From JAZKFT01 sp965246935 (GTDB lineage Bacteria; Bacteroidota; Bacteroidia; Chitinophagales; Chitinophagaceae), in the NCBI GenBank assembly GCA_965246935.1, contig CBDFGC010000024.1, forward strand, positions 186,001-250,000: 64,000 nt of DNA, given 5' to 3'. This document shows, piece after piece, positions 55,414 through 64,000 of this stretch. Made by a program: the position numbers and the translations under genes. The notes under the pieces were generated by a model. It was not told where the DNA came from. It saw only the letters and a program-made list of their open reading frames with translations, and did no database searches. The first letter of the stretch is position 1; every line of letters starts with the position of its first letter.

Positions 55414-55974
55414 TTAACCCGCTTTATCAAACAATAAGCTGATAGTGTTGGTACCCATTTGCGAAGTGGATGTAGATTCCAAAGACAATACTTTTCCCCC
55501 CTCTGTCAGCTTCCATACTTCCACCACTTTTACTTCAAACGACTGCCCGTCACGTTCAAAAACGATGTTGGAATTCACGGTCAACGACTGTCCATCGTCC
55601 GACCATTTGAGGGTGGATTTTTTCTTTGAATTTCCAAAAACCGTGCTTTCTGTTTCTTTGCCATCAAAAGCCAGTTTTTCATTGTAAGTCGTTTCGTTTC
55701 CATCTTGTGAAGTGATAAACCGCAGAATAGAAAGACTATCTTTCTGACTATTCACCGTCATTTTTCGGGCTACCATCCGGGTGTATTGTCCCAGGTTGCT
55801 TTTCGCTTCGTTTAACTTCCACTCGCCTGAAAAATCGGTTTTTTGTGCCTGAACGGCAGTTGCAGTTCCAAGCGTAATACAAGCAACCGCAGTATACACG
55901 GCCGTTTTCTTCCAAAAGGAGGTTTTAATTGCTTGATAAAAAGGTATGTTGATTTTTTTAAATAATGAGATCAT
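55414..55974 (-). CDS. Secreted lipocalin-like protein of unknown function
   Basis: The 186-residue product has a basic N-terminus followed by a signal-type segment ending around ATAVQAQ (residue ~45). After it, KTDFSGEWKLNEAKSNLGQ starts a beta-rich body that looks like the lipocalin-type small proteins common in Bacteroidota. No ligand is known. The long leader before the hydrophobic part suggests that translation may begin later, but no better start is seen. Confidence 0.7.
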   Translation of the reverse strand: MISLFKKINIPFYQAIKTSFWKKTAVYTAVACITLGTATAVQAQKTDFSGEWKLNEAKSNLGQYTRMVARKMTVNSQKDSLSILRFITSQDGNETTYNEKLAFDGKETESTVFGNSKKKSTLKWSDDGQSLTVNSNIVFERDGQSFEVKVVEVWKLTEGGKVLSLESTSTSQMGTNTISLLFDKAG

Positions 55975-56190
55975 GACAGAATAGAACCGGACTCAAATCA
56001 TTGCAAAAATCAGACTATAAAAATAAGAATGAAGCTGACGCTTTTAAAGCAGTCGTGAAAGCCTGACTTAGCACTGCCGGCCAGCACAGATGCCAATGTT
56101 GGTTGGGCAACCTGTTAGTTTAATATTCCTGCTTATAAAACTAAATGGAAGTGTTGAAATTAACAGCGCCTGTTTATGACACAAACCCGT

Positions 56191-56649
56191 TCACCCTGCA
56201 CACAGTTTCACTAATTGCTCAATCAAAGCCCATTGAGCACTATTGATTTTTTCTTTAGCATTAGTAAGATTGAACCATTCTGCCCGATCCACTTCGGGCA
56301 CGTCAATGGTTTTGCCCGATTTAGGTGGCCACTCCAGCGAAAAGGTATTGCTGGTAAAGGTAGCTGTATCAAAATCTGTCTCCGCTGCCCACGCATAAAC
56401 GGTTTTCCCATTTTTCTGTTTGATGGGGAAGAGCGGTACAAAATTTCCTGTAAATAGTTTCCCGGTTTCTTCCTTTGCTTCCCGGATGGCTGCTGCCAGG
56501 CCGTCCTCATTTGCATTAAATTCTCCCTTTGGAATGGACCATGCACCGCTGTCCTTATTTTTCCAGAAAGGCCCGCCCGGATGTACTAGCAGTATTTCCA
56601 ATATATCGTTGCTGTAGCGGTATAACAGCAGGCCGGCAGATTGTTTCAT
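56191..56649 (-). CDS. NUDIX hydrolase
   Basis: The 152-residue protein starts MKQSAGLLLYRYSNDILEIL and has the Nudix box GEFNANEDGLAAAIREAKEE with TG after it, giving the G-x5-E-x7-R-E-x2-E-E pattern; the first Glu of GEF also fits. It looks like the diadenosine polyphosphate or NTP pyrophosphatase type with an EWPPKSGKTIDVPEVDRAEW C-terminal part. The start at 56649 replaces a long extension (to 56904) that runs into a repeat. Confidence 0.9.
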   Translation of the reverse strand: MKQSAGLLLYRYSNDILEILLVHPGGPFWKNKDSGAWSIPKGEFNANEDGLAAAIREAKEETGKLFTGNFVPLFPIKQKNGKTVYAWAAETDFDTATFTSNTFSLEWPPKSGKTIDVPEVDRAEWFNLTNAKEKINSAQWALIEQLVKLCAG

Positions 56650-56826
56650 AGGTTTAAAATACGGACGATTGATGATGTGTTTGCTTTCTATTTTTTTGAT
56701 TGAAAAAGGTGAATAGCTATTACCCGGAACAACGTGGTGTTCAAAAAAGGATAGCAGCGATTTTTGGTGTTGATAGCTGAAGAAGGCAGAAGGGTTAGTG
56801 TGATTATTAATTGCGGTTGGCTTTAA

Positions 56827-57036
56827 CCCAATGTGATTAAGATAAGGATTAATGTAGCAGTTATGCGCCGTAGGTGCAACCTGTTTGTAGAAGATAGAAA
56901 TCATTGATGTTGGTGCATACCACGTAGCGGCTACCTGATCAGAAAAGGGTAGCCACTACGTGGCAATGATCCCCTTTGCCTATTTGTTTTCTACAAACAG
57001 AAAGCCCCGATGGGGCTTAAATTAATGACATTGGCC
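56827..57036. repeat. Palindromic element (GCGCCGTAGGTGCAACCTG family), copy B
   Basis: Runs from CCCAATGTGATTAAGATAAG to TTAATGACATTGGCC, containing GCGCCGTAGGTGCAACCTG, TGTTTGTAGAAGA, CACGTAGCGGCTACC with its inverse GGTAGCCACTACGTGG, and CCCCGATGGGGC. It is embedded in REP-type GGCTTTA/TGAAGCC arms. No gene inside. Confidence 0.85.
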
Positions 57037-57130
57037 TGAAGCCAATGGATGAAGTGTGTGCATTCACTGCTATTGGTTTTAGCCAAATAGAATGGGGTCA
57101 AAGCCAATACATTCATTATTCCTTAATCCC
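57029..57130. repeat. REP-type repeats with GGCTAAAGCC-like palindromes
   Basis: ATTGGCCTGAAGCCAAT, TATTGGTTTTAGCCAAA and TCAAAGCCAATAC lie one after the other in the gap before the peroxiredoxin gene. Confidence 0.7.
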
Positions 57131-57305
57131 ATCGGCAAAGAAAGAACTATTGCCCGCAAGCATGTATACGCTTCCGCTTAACTTGATGACATCGTGCTGA
57201 GCGCTGAAAGGGTATTAAAAATGGGTGTAAACGAACAGAAATTATCAAGAAAGCAAACCATTACCTGTAGCAACGGTTATTATTACGTTTATAAATCTTA
57301 CAAGT

Positions 57306-57776
57306 ATGCTATTGCAAAAAGGCGATAAAGCCCCTGACTTTCAACTGTTTGCCACCCCGGATCAGAAACTGAAATTAAGTGAACTAAAAGGTAAAAAGGT
57401 AATCCTTGCTTTTTACCCTGCCGATTGGAGCCCGGTATGTGGCGATCAGATGGCACTATATAATGAAACCTTGAAGTTTTTCCGTAAATACAATGCGGAA
57501 ATGATTGGCATTTCGGTGGATAGTAAATGGTGCCATACCGCATTTGAACAGGACCGGAAACTACATTTTCCGCTGCTTGCCGATTTTGAGCCTAAAGGTG
57601 CAATTGCAAAAGAATACGGCGCCTACAACGATGAGGAAGGCCATAGCAAAAGAGCCCTGTTTGTAATAGATGAAGAGGGTATTATTCAATGGAGCTATTT
57701 ATCTCCCGATGGTATTAACCCCGGTGCCGATGGCATACTGGATGCGCTGGAAGAAATGAAGGCAGTCAAATCATAA
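57306..57776 (+). CDS. Peroxiredoxin (AhpC/TSA family)
   Basis: The 156-residue thioredoxin-fold protein has the peroxidatic Cys in FYPADWSPVCGDQ and a second Cys in VDSKWCHTAF. This suggests a 1-Cys or atypical 2-Cys type that reduces peroxides with a thiol donor. GDKAPDFQLFATP and HSKRALFVIDEEGIIQW are typical family segments. It lies 19 bases upstream of the DsbA-like gene and may share its transcript. Confidence 0.92.
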   Translation: MLLQKGDKAPDFQLFATPDQKLKLSELKGKKVILAFYPADWSPVCGDQMALYNETLKFFRKYNAEMIGISVDSKWCHTAFEQDRKLHFPLLADFEPKGAIAKEYGAYNDEEGHSKRALFVIDEEGIIQWSYLSPDGINPGADGILDALEEMKAVKS

Positions 57777-57795
57777 AAATTAATACAACAACATT

Positions 57796-58329
57796 ATGCT
57801 AAAACCTCCGGTAAACGAACATGACCATACCAGTGGCAGCAACAGTGCTCCGGTTACCCTTGTTGAATATGGCGATTACCAGTGCCCGCATTGCGGACAC
57901 GCCTACCCGCTGATTAAGCAAATACAGGAAAAACTGGGCGACGACCTGCGTTTCGTATTCCGGAATTTTCCGTTGAGCGAAATGCATCCGCAGGCATTGA
58001 TGGCAGCCATTGCTACGGAAGCTGCTGCAAAGCAACATGCGTATTGGCCCATGCACGATATTATTTTTGAAAACCAGCAAAAGCTATCTGGTGATAACCT
58101 GTTGAAGTTTGCCGCAACGCTGCACCTGGATACAAAGGCATTTGCCCGTGATATGGAGGACAAAGTGCAACAGCAAAAAGTAGAAGATGATTTTGAAAGT
58201 GGTATCATGAGTGGCGTAAACGGTACACCTACTTTTTTTGTGAACGGCAGCAGGTACAACGGCGGCCTGGAAAATGATGAATTCCTTCACTTTTTAAAAG
58301 CAGCCATTGCACATCCGCATACGCCGTAA
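57796..58329 (+). CDS. DsbA family thioredoxin-fold protein
   Basis: The 177-residue product has the active site CPHC in YGDYQCPHCGHAYP (residues ~28-31) and the cis-Pro loop GVNGTPTFFVNGSRY. FRNFPLSEMHPQA is common in the DsbA-like group. There is no signal peptide, so it probably works in the cytoplasm. It is probably co-transcribed with the peroxiredoxin gene in front, which fits a thiol-redox role. Confidence 0.88.
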   Translation: MLKPPVNEHDHTSGSNSAPVTLVEYGDYQCPHCGHAYPLIKQIQEKLGDDLRFVFRNFPLSEMHPQALMAAIATEAAAKQHAYWPMHDIIFENQQKLSGDNLLKFAATLHLDTKAFARDMEDKVQQQKVEDDFESGIMSGVNGTPTFFVNGSRYNGGLENDEFLHFLKAAIAHPHTP

Positions 58330-58464
58330 AAGCGTGTAGATAATAGTAAACAATAGTTTGGCATTGATTCAGCTTCACGTATCAGAAACTTAAAAACCTG
58401 GAATGCCGAAAAAGTAGCACCCGTCTGTTGTAGGATTCATTGATTAAATTAATTTATTAAAAAA

Positions 58465-59169
58465 ATGCTTGCTATATCAGATAACAAAACCGAATTTGTG
58501 TTGGAGGTGCATCGACGGCTGGCGGTGGTCTATGGTAATGGTATTAAATATTTTCATGATCTGGATCCGCTTAGCGAGCTGGTATCTTCGCTGTTATCGC
58601 ACCGCACTAAAAATAGCAACTCTGCTGAAGCATACCGGAATTTGATAGACGAATTTGGAACCTGGGAAGCGGTAAGGGATGCACCTACCGATGCAGTTCA
58701 AATGGCTATCCGGCCTTGTACCTGGCCCGAACAAAAGGCCCCACGATTGCAGGAAGTATTACGAAAGATAACGGATTTGCAGGGTAGATTGTCACTCGAT
58801 TTTTTAGCCAGTATAGAAGTAGCTGCTGCCCGGCAATGGCTAGAAGAACTGCCGGGTGTTGGCCCCAAAACCAGTGCTGCCGTACTATCTTTCAGTACGA
58901 TGCGGGCCAAAGCCCTGCCGGTTGATTCGCACCATTTTCGGGTGGCAGTGCGGCTTGGCATTATTGATAAAAAAATAGGGGAGGGCAAAGCCAACCGGGT
59001 GTTGGAAAACCTGTTACCGCCGGAATTCACCGCCCAGGATGTGTACGACAGCCACCAGTTAATGATGAAGCACGGGCAACAGGTTTGCTTTCATTATCAT
59101 CCAAATTGCAAAGGTTGTGTGTTGAATGACGTTTGCCCGACGGGGAAGGTGATTTTGGAGAAGAGGTAG
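58465..59169 (+). CDS. nth: Endonuclease III-like HhH-GPD DNA glycosylase
   Basis: The 234-residue enzyme has the HhH motif LPGVGPKTSAAVLSF with catalytic Lys K135, then LPVDSHHFRV with Asp D154. The C-terminal FeS-cluster Cys set is CFHYHPNCKGCVLNDVC. It would remove oxidised bases and nick DNA. The usual LSAQT before the HhH reads LSHRTKN here, so it may be a subfamily rather than classical Nth. Confidence 0.82.
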   Translation: MLAISDNKTEFVLEVHRRLAVVYGNGIKYFHDLDPLSELVSSLLSHRTKNSNSAEAYRNLIDEFGTWEAVRDAPTDAVQMAIRPCTWPEQKAPRLQEVLRKITDLQGRLSLDFLASIEVAAARQWLEELPGVGPKTSAAVLSFSTMRAKALPVDSHHFRVAVRLGIIDKKIGEGKANRVLENLLPPEFTAQDVYDSHQLMMKHGQQVCFHYHPNCKGCVLNDVCPTGKVILEKR

Positions 59170-59204
59170 GAACTAAACTTTGCAATAAAAGGCTCAGCTT
59201 TAAG

Positions 59205-59345
59205 TTTGTTACATTCATTGGTTGATAAGGGCTTTCTTCCATTGCCGTTGGCATTAGCTAACGGAATCCAGAAAGCAAATAAGTTGTATTGGCTTTAGCC
59301 AGATACAGAAGCATGTGGCTAAAGCCAACGGCAATGAATAGTTTG
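59205..59345. repeat. REP-type palindromes next to the insertion sequence
   Basis: TGCCGTTGGCATTAGCTAAC, TATTGGCTTTAGCCAG and GTGGCTAAAGCCAACGGCA are related inverted units in the gap before the IS. Confidence 0.75.
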
Positions 59346-59388
59346 AACCAAACATGTATTTTATTTAATAAAATAGCTGCTGCTACTT

Positions 59389-61096
59389 AGGGCTTGCTCA
59401 ACAACTCAGGGTTGAATGGATATTAAGGGAAATATCCCAGAGCGATTTATTTTAAAATTTTCAATTAGGCCCAATAGTATTTGGTAATATTTATATATCA
59501 GGGACAAAAGTGCCCGCCTCGTCAGTCGGACGAGGTTTAGCACTAAAGCTATTGAAGCAATCCAGGATTGAGAGGTTTCTTTAAGTTTGGCTTTGATGTT
59601 GTCCAATCCATAAGCAATCTTTGCCTGCCCAAACTTCCCTTCAATTGGATTGCGTTCGCCTGGTCTTAGGTGGACTGCCACTGCCGTTGAAGACGGTCGC
59701 CCTAAGGGCTTTGCTATCAACTTTATCCCTTTGCCTTTCAGTACCTTTCGGTTATCCCGGGTGCAATAAATTTGATCGGCCAGCACCTCTGCCGGATAAA
59801 AACCAAACCGCTCTTTGTATTTTTCTATTGTATGTACTAAATATTTACTCTCATTAAATGCATCCCATGACAAATAATCAATAAAGGCAAAGCCTGCTAC
59901 AAGTGCCATTTGAAGTTTGCTACCAAACTCCACTTTTGCACCCTCCTTGCCCCGCACGATGGGCCGCACATGCGGTTGATGGAGATTTACGATGCGATCC
60001 TCAATGCGGTTGCTGTTGCTACGGTGCATTTGATCCTGCTGCTGATAAACCGTGTACAAAACCATTAAATATTTTTGCTCTCTGGCCTTCAAAGGAAATT
60101 TATCATAGGCTGCCAACAACGTATCAATATGGTGCAGGTTCCTTTTTACATAGCGTAATTGGCTACCGACGGCTTTGTATATTTCTTTCCTTGTTTTGGC
60201 TTTCTTTTTGGCTGTATGTAAAAAGTTTTTGCGTGCAATTTGCCGGTAGGTTCTCACCTTTTTGCCATGAAGGAGCGGGTCGTGCAGTTGATCTATCAAT
60301 TCCTCACTTTTTTCTCTTGCGGCATTGAGGAGTTTTAAATCAGTAGGATAGGTAATGTTTTGTGGGGCTACGGTGGCATCTGTTATAAGCTTGCCTTTGT
60401 TGAGCATTACGGGAGTCGATTCACTTTTTGTTTCCGCTATAAGGGTTTGTGGCGCTGGCGTTGAGCAATCTTGTGTTATATTATTTTCTGATGTGTTTGT
60501 ATTGATCAAGTGCGGTGTTTCCTCTTTTCTTTCAGCAACATCATTGGGTGGGGGTGAATGTTGTTGGGGATCCTCGGGGCTTTCTTTTATACAGTGCAGG
60601 ACAATGACATCATTTAGTTTGGAAAGTAGTTCCAGGGTTAGCCGCTTTCTGATTTCTACAAATAGGGTGTCGCTGAAAGGGGCTTCATTGGTGAAACTGC
60701 TGTAACCTAAAAAATACTGCATAAACATGTTTTCCTGAATATGCGCTATGGTGCCTCTGTCGGTTTGGTTTTCTAAATGTTTGATCATTATGGCACCCAG
60801 CACCACCCTGCCGCTGATGGGCGGGCGGCCCTCTGTGGATTTGAACAAATTATCATAAGCGCTTACCAGCTTATCCCAGGGAATGGCATGTGCCATTTTT
60901 ACCCAGCGATTGTTCTTGTTTAATTTTTGTGCAAAAGGTGTTTCAAAACCACAAAGCGTTAGCTGGTTTGGGCTCACATACGTAGGGGTAGATGCACGCT
61001 TTCTGACGGCCTTTGTTGGTTTTACCTGCACTTGTTCAGTAGTCTTTTCCATACATCTCAAATATATTAAGACTTTTAGGTTGTTCAGCAAGCCCT
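59389..61096 (-). mobile_element. Complete IS5/IS1182-type insertion sequence
   Basis: Left end AGGGCTTGCTCAACAAC and right end GTTGTTCAGCAAGCCCT are 17-bp inverted repeats with one mismatch. The 4-base duplication ACTT is present on both sides (59385-59388 and 61097-61100). Length is about 1708 bases with one transposase gene. It was inserted at the very end of a REP-associated transposase gene, next to its stop codon. Confidence 0.9.
59406..61052 (-). CDS. IS5/IS1182-family DDE transposase
   Basis: The 548-residue product starts MEKTTEQVQVKPTKAVRKRA. The N-terminal DUF772-type region is RWVKMAHAIPWDKLVSAYDN and QYFLGYSSFTNEAPFSDTLF. The DDE catalytic residues appear in ITDATVAPQNITYPTD, EVLADQIYCTRDNR and RNPIEGKFGQAKIAYGLDNI. 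The frame is intact, so the copy may be active. An insert with many Pro, Ser and Thr residues (about 165-215) lies before the first Asp. The start at 61052 is preferred to 61091, which lies in the terminal repeat. Confidence 0.92.
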   Translation of the reverse strand: MEKTTEQVQVKPTKAVRKRASTPTYVSPNQLTLCGFETPFAQKLNKNNRWVKMAHAIPWDKLVSAYDNLFKSTEGRPPISGRVVLGAIMIKHLENQTDRGTIAHIQENMFMQYFLGYSSFTNEAPFSDTLFVEIRKRLTLELLSKLNDVIVLHCIKESPEDPQQHSPPPNDVAERKEETPHLINTNTSENNITQDCSTPAPQTLIAETKSESTPVMLNKGKLITDATVAPQNITYPTDLKLLNAAREKSEELIDQLHDPLLHGKKVRTYRQIARKNFLHTAKKKAKTRKEIYKAVGSQLRYVKRNLHHIDTLLAAYDKFPLKAREQKYLMVLYTVYQQQDQMHRSNSNRIEDRIVNLHQPHVRPIVRGKEGAKVEFGSKLQMALVAGFAFIDYLSWDAFNESKYLVHTIEKYKERFGFYPAEVLADQIYCTRDNRKVLKGKGIKLIAKPLGRPSSTAVAVHLRPGERNPIEGKFGQAKIAYGLDNIKAKLKETSQSWIASIALVLNLVRLTRRALLSLIYKYYQILLGLIENFKINRSGIFPLISIQP

Positions 61097-61537
61097 ACTT
61101 ACTCTCTTTTATAAGACTCCATTCATACTTATCCATAAACCTTTGTATTTCATCTGCAAAAGATTGTTTTGCATGGTGTAATTGCTGGTTATGAATATGC
61201 GCCCTTACCGATGAAAGATGGCTTTCGCTGATGCCTACAGCCTAATAGTCATCCTGCCAGTTGAATTTGTTGGCTGTGAGTTTATTTTGATTGATCCAGA
61301 ACGAGGATTCGCCTTTTATGAGCTGTGCTACTTTACTAATGGTTTGTTCCTTTTGTAAAGCAATCAGGCAATGGGTATGTTCATGATAACCGTTAATGCA
61401 ATCCAGCCAGATGTCTTTCTCTTCTGCATTTTGTTTGACGTGCTGAAATACTTCTTTTCTTAATGCCTCCGAGTTTAAAAGGGGTCTCTGTTTACGGTAC
61501 AGAAGACCATATGAATGTACACTCGTACACAACTCAT
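61095..61537 (-). pseudogene. REP-associated tyrosine transposase (RAYT/TnpA_REP), dead
   Basis: The start MSCVRVYIHMVFCTVNRDP (ATG 61537) is out of frame with the rest by one base; the body (RPLLNSEALRKEVFQHVKQN, HUH motif EHTHCLIAL) follows in another frame. An in-frame TAG then splits WQDDY from AVGISESHLSSVRAHIHNQQ, the final domain, which ends KESK. In the family this last helix usually has the catalytic Tyr in a YIxNQ pattern; here His stands in that place. So there is a frameshift, a nonsense codon and probably a lost Tyr. The IS abuts its stop codon. REP repeats lie on both sides. Confidence 0.8.
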
Positions 61538-61607
61538 ATTGCTTTTTTTACGTGAGTACAGCCTGTTTTTGTAGCAGTTTCTTATTCCGGAAATAGATGA
61601 AAGATTG

Positions 61608-61935
61608 CAAATGTATGTGGCTAAAGCCAATACAATAAATTGCCTTTGCTTATCTCCGTTGGCTAAAGCCCAATGTCATTAAGATAAGCCCCATCGGGGC
61701 TATCTGTTTGTAGAAAAAAAAACGAAAAAGGGAATCATTGCCACGTAGTGGCTACCCCTCTTCTCTGATTAGGTAACCACTACGTAGCATGCATCAAATC
61801 ATTGATGTCTTTTTCTACAAACAGGTTGCACCTACGGCGCATAGCTGCTACTACAATCCTTAACTTAGTGACATTGGGCTAAAGCCAACGGTAATAGATA
61901 AAAGCCAACAGCACTCTTAGCCGGACTTTAGCCAT
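61608..61935. repeat. REP repeats enclosing copy C of the GCGCCGTAGGTGCAACCTG element
   Basis: Copy C is 61669-61878, in reverse orientation (GTTTGTAGAAAA, CCACGTAGTGGCTACC, CACCTACGGCGCATAGCTGC). It lies between a left GTTGGCTAAAG and a right CTAAAGCCAACGG, so the element sits within a REP palindrome. Further REPs are at 61617-61632 and 61880-61925. No gene. Confidence 0.8.
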
Positions 61936-62058
61936 TTGTAAAAAATGGGTTTATATTGAGAGGCAGCGGGGGTAAATTGGTAAAAATTAAATTTTGAATA
62001 TCATGATTTTACCCCTTTGTTCAAAATTAAAACTAACCTAATCCAAACCGCAGAATGC

Positions 62059-62300
62059 TTAACCTGATTTTTTTAAAGTTACTACTTACAAATGGCTAAA
62101 GTCCAGCTTAGATGATAAGTAACAAAGCCTTAAATCCATTACCAGAAGTAATCAGATCATTAAATAAATATCCAGTCTGCCCTTCCCGATCCATTGGCGT
62201 TGGCCAATGGAAAACATAAATACTTGTAAATGTATTGGGCTTTAGCCCCATGTTGTTGTATGTGGCTGAAGCCAACGGAAATAGATATTCAAAACCATTC
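62059..62300. repeat. Gene-free interval with a CATTGCGA-flank-like segment and further REP units
   Basis: 62059-62093 (TTAACCTGATTTTTTTAAAG, then TTACTACTTACAAAT) resembles the conserved flank of the CATTGCGA elements but without the palindrome. REP-type GTTGGCCAATGG, GGGCTTTAGCCCC and GGCTGAAGCCAACGG units follow at 62190-62280. The frame at 62108-62308 is not credible. Confidence 0.65.
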
Positions 62301-62322
62301 AATAACATTGAGATAAAACTTT

Positions 62323-63726
62323 TTACTCCTTCATCTTCCCCACCATATTTCCCGGCACTACCCAGGCATCAAATTCCTCCGGGGTCACGTAGCCTAACTT
62401 CACGGCCATTTCTTTTAGCGTTGTGCCTTCTTTGTGAGCAGTCTGGGCTATCTCTGCGGCTTTATAATATCCAATCTTAGTGTTCAGCGATGTCACCAGC
62501 ATCAATGAATTGTCTACATGCTTTTTAATGTTGGCCTCAATGGGAGCAAGGCCCACCGCACATTTATCATTAAAAGAAACACAGCCATCCCCAATTAACC
62601 GGGCACTATGCAGGAAGTTATAAATCATCATCGGTTTAAATACGTTCAGCTCAAAGTGACCGGTAGCGCCGCCGATATTAATGGCTACATCATTACCTAA
62701 TACCTGAGCGGCAATCATCGTCAGGGCTTCGCATTGAGTAGGATTTACCTTACCCGGCATAATGCTGCTGCCGGGTTCATTGTCAGGGATAAACAATTCG
62801 CCGATACCGCTGCGTGGGCCACTGCTCAGCATCCGGATGTCGTTGGCTATTTTCATGAGGCTTACGGCTACGGTTTTTAAAGCACCATGTGCCTCCACAA
62901 TAGCATCATGTGCGGCAAGTGCTTCAAACTTGTTTTCGGCGGTAATGAACGGCAAACCTGTGAGGGATGCAATAACCCGGGCCACATTTTCCGAATACCC
63001 TTCCGGAGTGTTAATGCCGGTGCCAACGGCGGTGCCGCCAAGTGCTAATTCGCTCAGGTGTGGCAACGCATTGTTAATTGCTTTTAATCCATGGGTTAAC
63101 TGCGAAACATAACCGCTCAGCTCCTGGCCTACTGTAAGCGGCGTAGCATCCATAAAATGCGTACGGCCAATTTTTACGACGTGCATGTAAGCTTTGCTTT
63201 TTTCGGCCAGCGTGTCGCGGAGTTTTTCAATACCGGGAATGGTTACATCAACCAGCATTTTATAAGCGGCAATGTGCATGGCCGTTGGGAACGTATCGTT
63301 GCTGCTCTGGCTTTTATTTACATCATCATTCGGGTGCAGAAATTTGGTTTTATCTTCCAGGTTACCTCCGTGCATTACATGGCCACGATAGGCAATTACT
63401 TCGTTTACGTTCATATTGCTTTGGGTACCGCTACCGGTTTGCCACACTACCAGGGGGAAGGCATCGTCTAACTTCCCCTCCAGGATTTCGTCGCATACGC
63501 GGCCAATCAGTTCCATTTTGTCTATTGGCAAAATACCGGCTTCCAGATTGGTAATAGCAGCTGCTTTTTTCAGGTAGGCAAATGCCTTAATAATTTCTTT
63601 AGGCATCCGGTTAATATCCTGCGCAATCTTAAAATTCTCAACACTGCGTTGGGTTTGAGCGCCATATAATGCATCTGCGGGTACTTGCACTTCGCCCATG
63701 GTATCTTTTTCAATACGAAAGTTCAT
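62323..63726 (-). CDS. fumC: Class II fumarate hydratase
   Basis: The 467-residue enzyme starts MNFRIEKDTMGEVQVPADAL and has the fumarase/aspartase signature GSSIMPGKVNPTQCEALTMI plus GRTHFMDATPLTVGQELSGY. It interconverts fumarate and malate in the TCA cycle as a tetramer without iron. Length is normal. The start at 63726 (MNFRIEKD) is preferred to 63795, whose extension overlaps a repeat-rich gap. It stands alone on the minus strand. Confidence 0.96.
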   Translation of the reverse strand: MNFRIEKDTMGEVQVPADALYGAQTQRSVENFKIAQDINRMPKEIIKAFAYLKKAAAITNLEAGILPIDKMELIGRVCDEILEGKLDDAFPLVVWQTGSGTQSNMNVNEVIAYRGHVMHGGNLEDKTKFLHPNDDVNKSQSSNDTFPTAMHIAAYKMLVDVTIPGIEKLRDTLAEKSKAYMHVVKIGRTHFMDATPLTVGQELSGYVSQLTHGLKAINNALPHLSELALGGTAVGTGINTPEGYSENVARVIASLTGLPFITAENKFEALAAHDAIVEAHGALKTVAVSLMKIANDIRMLSSGPRSGIGELFIPDNEPGSSIMPGKVNPTQCEALTMIAAQVLGNDVAINIGGATGHFELNVFKPMMIYNFLHSARLIGDGCVSFNDKCAVGLAPIEANIKKHVDNSLMLVTSLNTKIGYYKAAEIAQTAHKEGTTLKEMAVKLGYVTPEEFDAWVVPGNMVGKMKE

Positions 63727-63817
63727 ACGGTAAGTTGTTTTAATGAAAGGACAACCCTGGCTGGGTTTATTGCCTGTAAAAATAAGCAAATACACCTCAT
63801 CCCCACCTCAACCCCGT

Positions 63818-63842
63818 CCCTTCTCCACGCAGTGGAGAAGGG
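63818..63842. repeat. Perfect 25-base hairpin upstream of fumC
   Basis: CCCTTCTCCAC-GCA-GTGGAGAAGGG is an 11-bp perfect stem. There is no T run, so it is probably an interspersed repeat. The rest of 63727-64000 shows nothing else. Confidence 0.6.
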
Positions 63843-64000
63843 TGCCACAGTGAAGCGTTCATTATAAAATGTAGCGGCGGGTTCAAAAGAATCAAACTTG
63901 CAAAATAATCTGGTAAGACAGAGCAGCAATAAAACGTATTCCGAAAGCAATTAATAAAGTTTGAATAGTAGTGACCCGCTAATAGAATATGGCCAGCATT

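Noticed and set aside
63723..63950. 75-codon minus-strand frame upstream of fumC
   Set aside because: It includes the perfect hairpin at 63818 and has no family pattern.

Overview
The window looks like part of a Bacteroidota chromosome, most likely Chitinophagaceae or a near relative. This rests on the gene repertoire (LytTR regulator paired with a propeller-type sensor kinase, Lys/Ala-rich histone-like protein, DUF885 lipoprotein, GH28, heparinase-type lyase, arsenosugar genes), on many AT-rich intergenic gaps, and on many palindromic interspersed repeats. It carries housekeeping blocks and a well-marked accessory middle. No rRNA, tRNA or CRISPR array was seen. The one structural RNA gene is tmRNA.

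Layout. 0-8 kb: polX (partial), a histone H1-like gene, rpmA and rplU on the minus strand; a GH3-like enzyme, dxr and the site-2 protease rseP on the plus strand. 9-13.6 kb: a two-gene operon of a large sensor kinase and a LytTR response regulator. 13.9-21.2 kb: three minus-strand genes for surface-type proteins: an FG-GAP protein, an endosialidase-chaperone (S74) tail-like protein, and an LGFP-repeat protein with a possible papain-like Cys/His/Asn centre. 22.3-24.1 kb: a DUF885 lipoprotein. 24.36-26.3 kb: ssrA (tmRNA), followed by two tandem ~764-bp cassettes. Each cassette begins with a 67-bp copy of the tmRNA 3' end and carries a two-gene module resembling a toxin-antitoxin pair. A third, displaced copy of the tmRNA 3' end closes the array, and the likely remnant of a tyrosine integrase follows. 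26.9-30.8 kb: sugar or plant-polymer genes (PhyH dioxygenase, sugar isomerase-like protein, GH28). 30.9-35.5 kb: an AT-rich island with a group II intron lacking its protein, a TPR-nuclease gene, a DUF6934 gene pair and cassette-like palindromes. 35.6-39.9 kb: an arsenosugar biosynthesis cluster (PNP, peroxidase-like protein, ArsS, two glycosyltransferases). 40.3-48.1 kb: a flavodoxin-like oxidoreductase, sterol desaturase, glucosidase, SDR and heparinase-type lyase. 48.3-59.2 kb: mixed genes including a coupled mcrB-mcrC restriction pair, a peroxiredoxin, a DsbA-like protein and an Nth-like glycosylase. 59.4-61.5 kb: a complete IS5/IS1182-type element inserted at the end of a dead REP-associated transposase. 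62.3-63.7 kb: fumC.

The strongest candidate for something undescribed is the ssrA-anchored tandem cassette array (24667-26260). Its units have conserved ends and a diverged centre, and no integrase inside. Second-tier items are the palindrome-separated island at 31.5-35.5 kb, the LGFP/Cys-peptidase-like surface locus, and the nested REP system around the dead transposase. Three genes between 39.2 and 43.1 kb are broken by at least six frameshifts, which could be real decay or poor local sequence quality.
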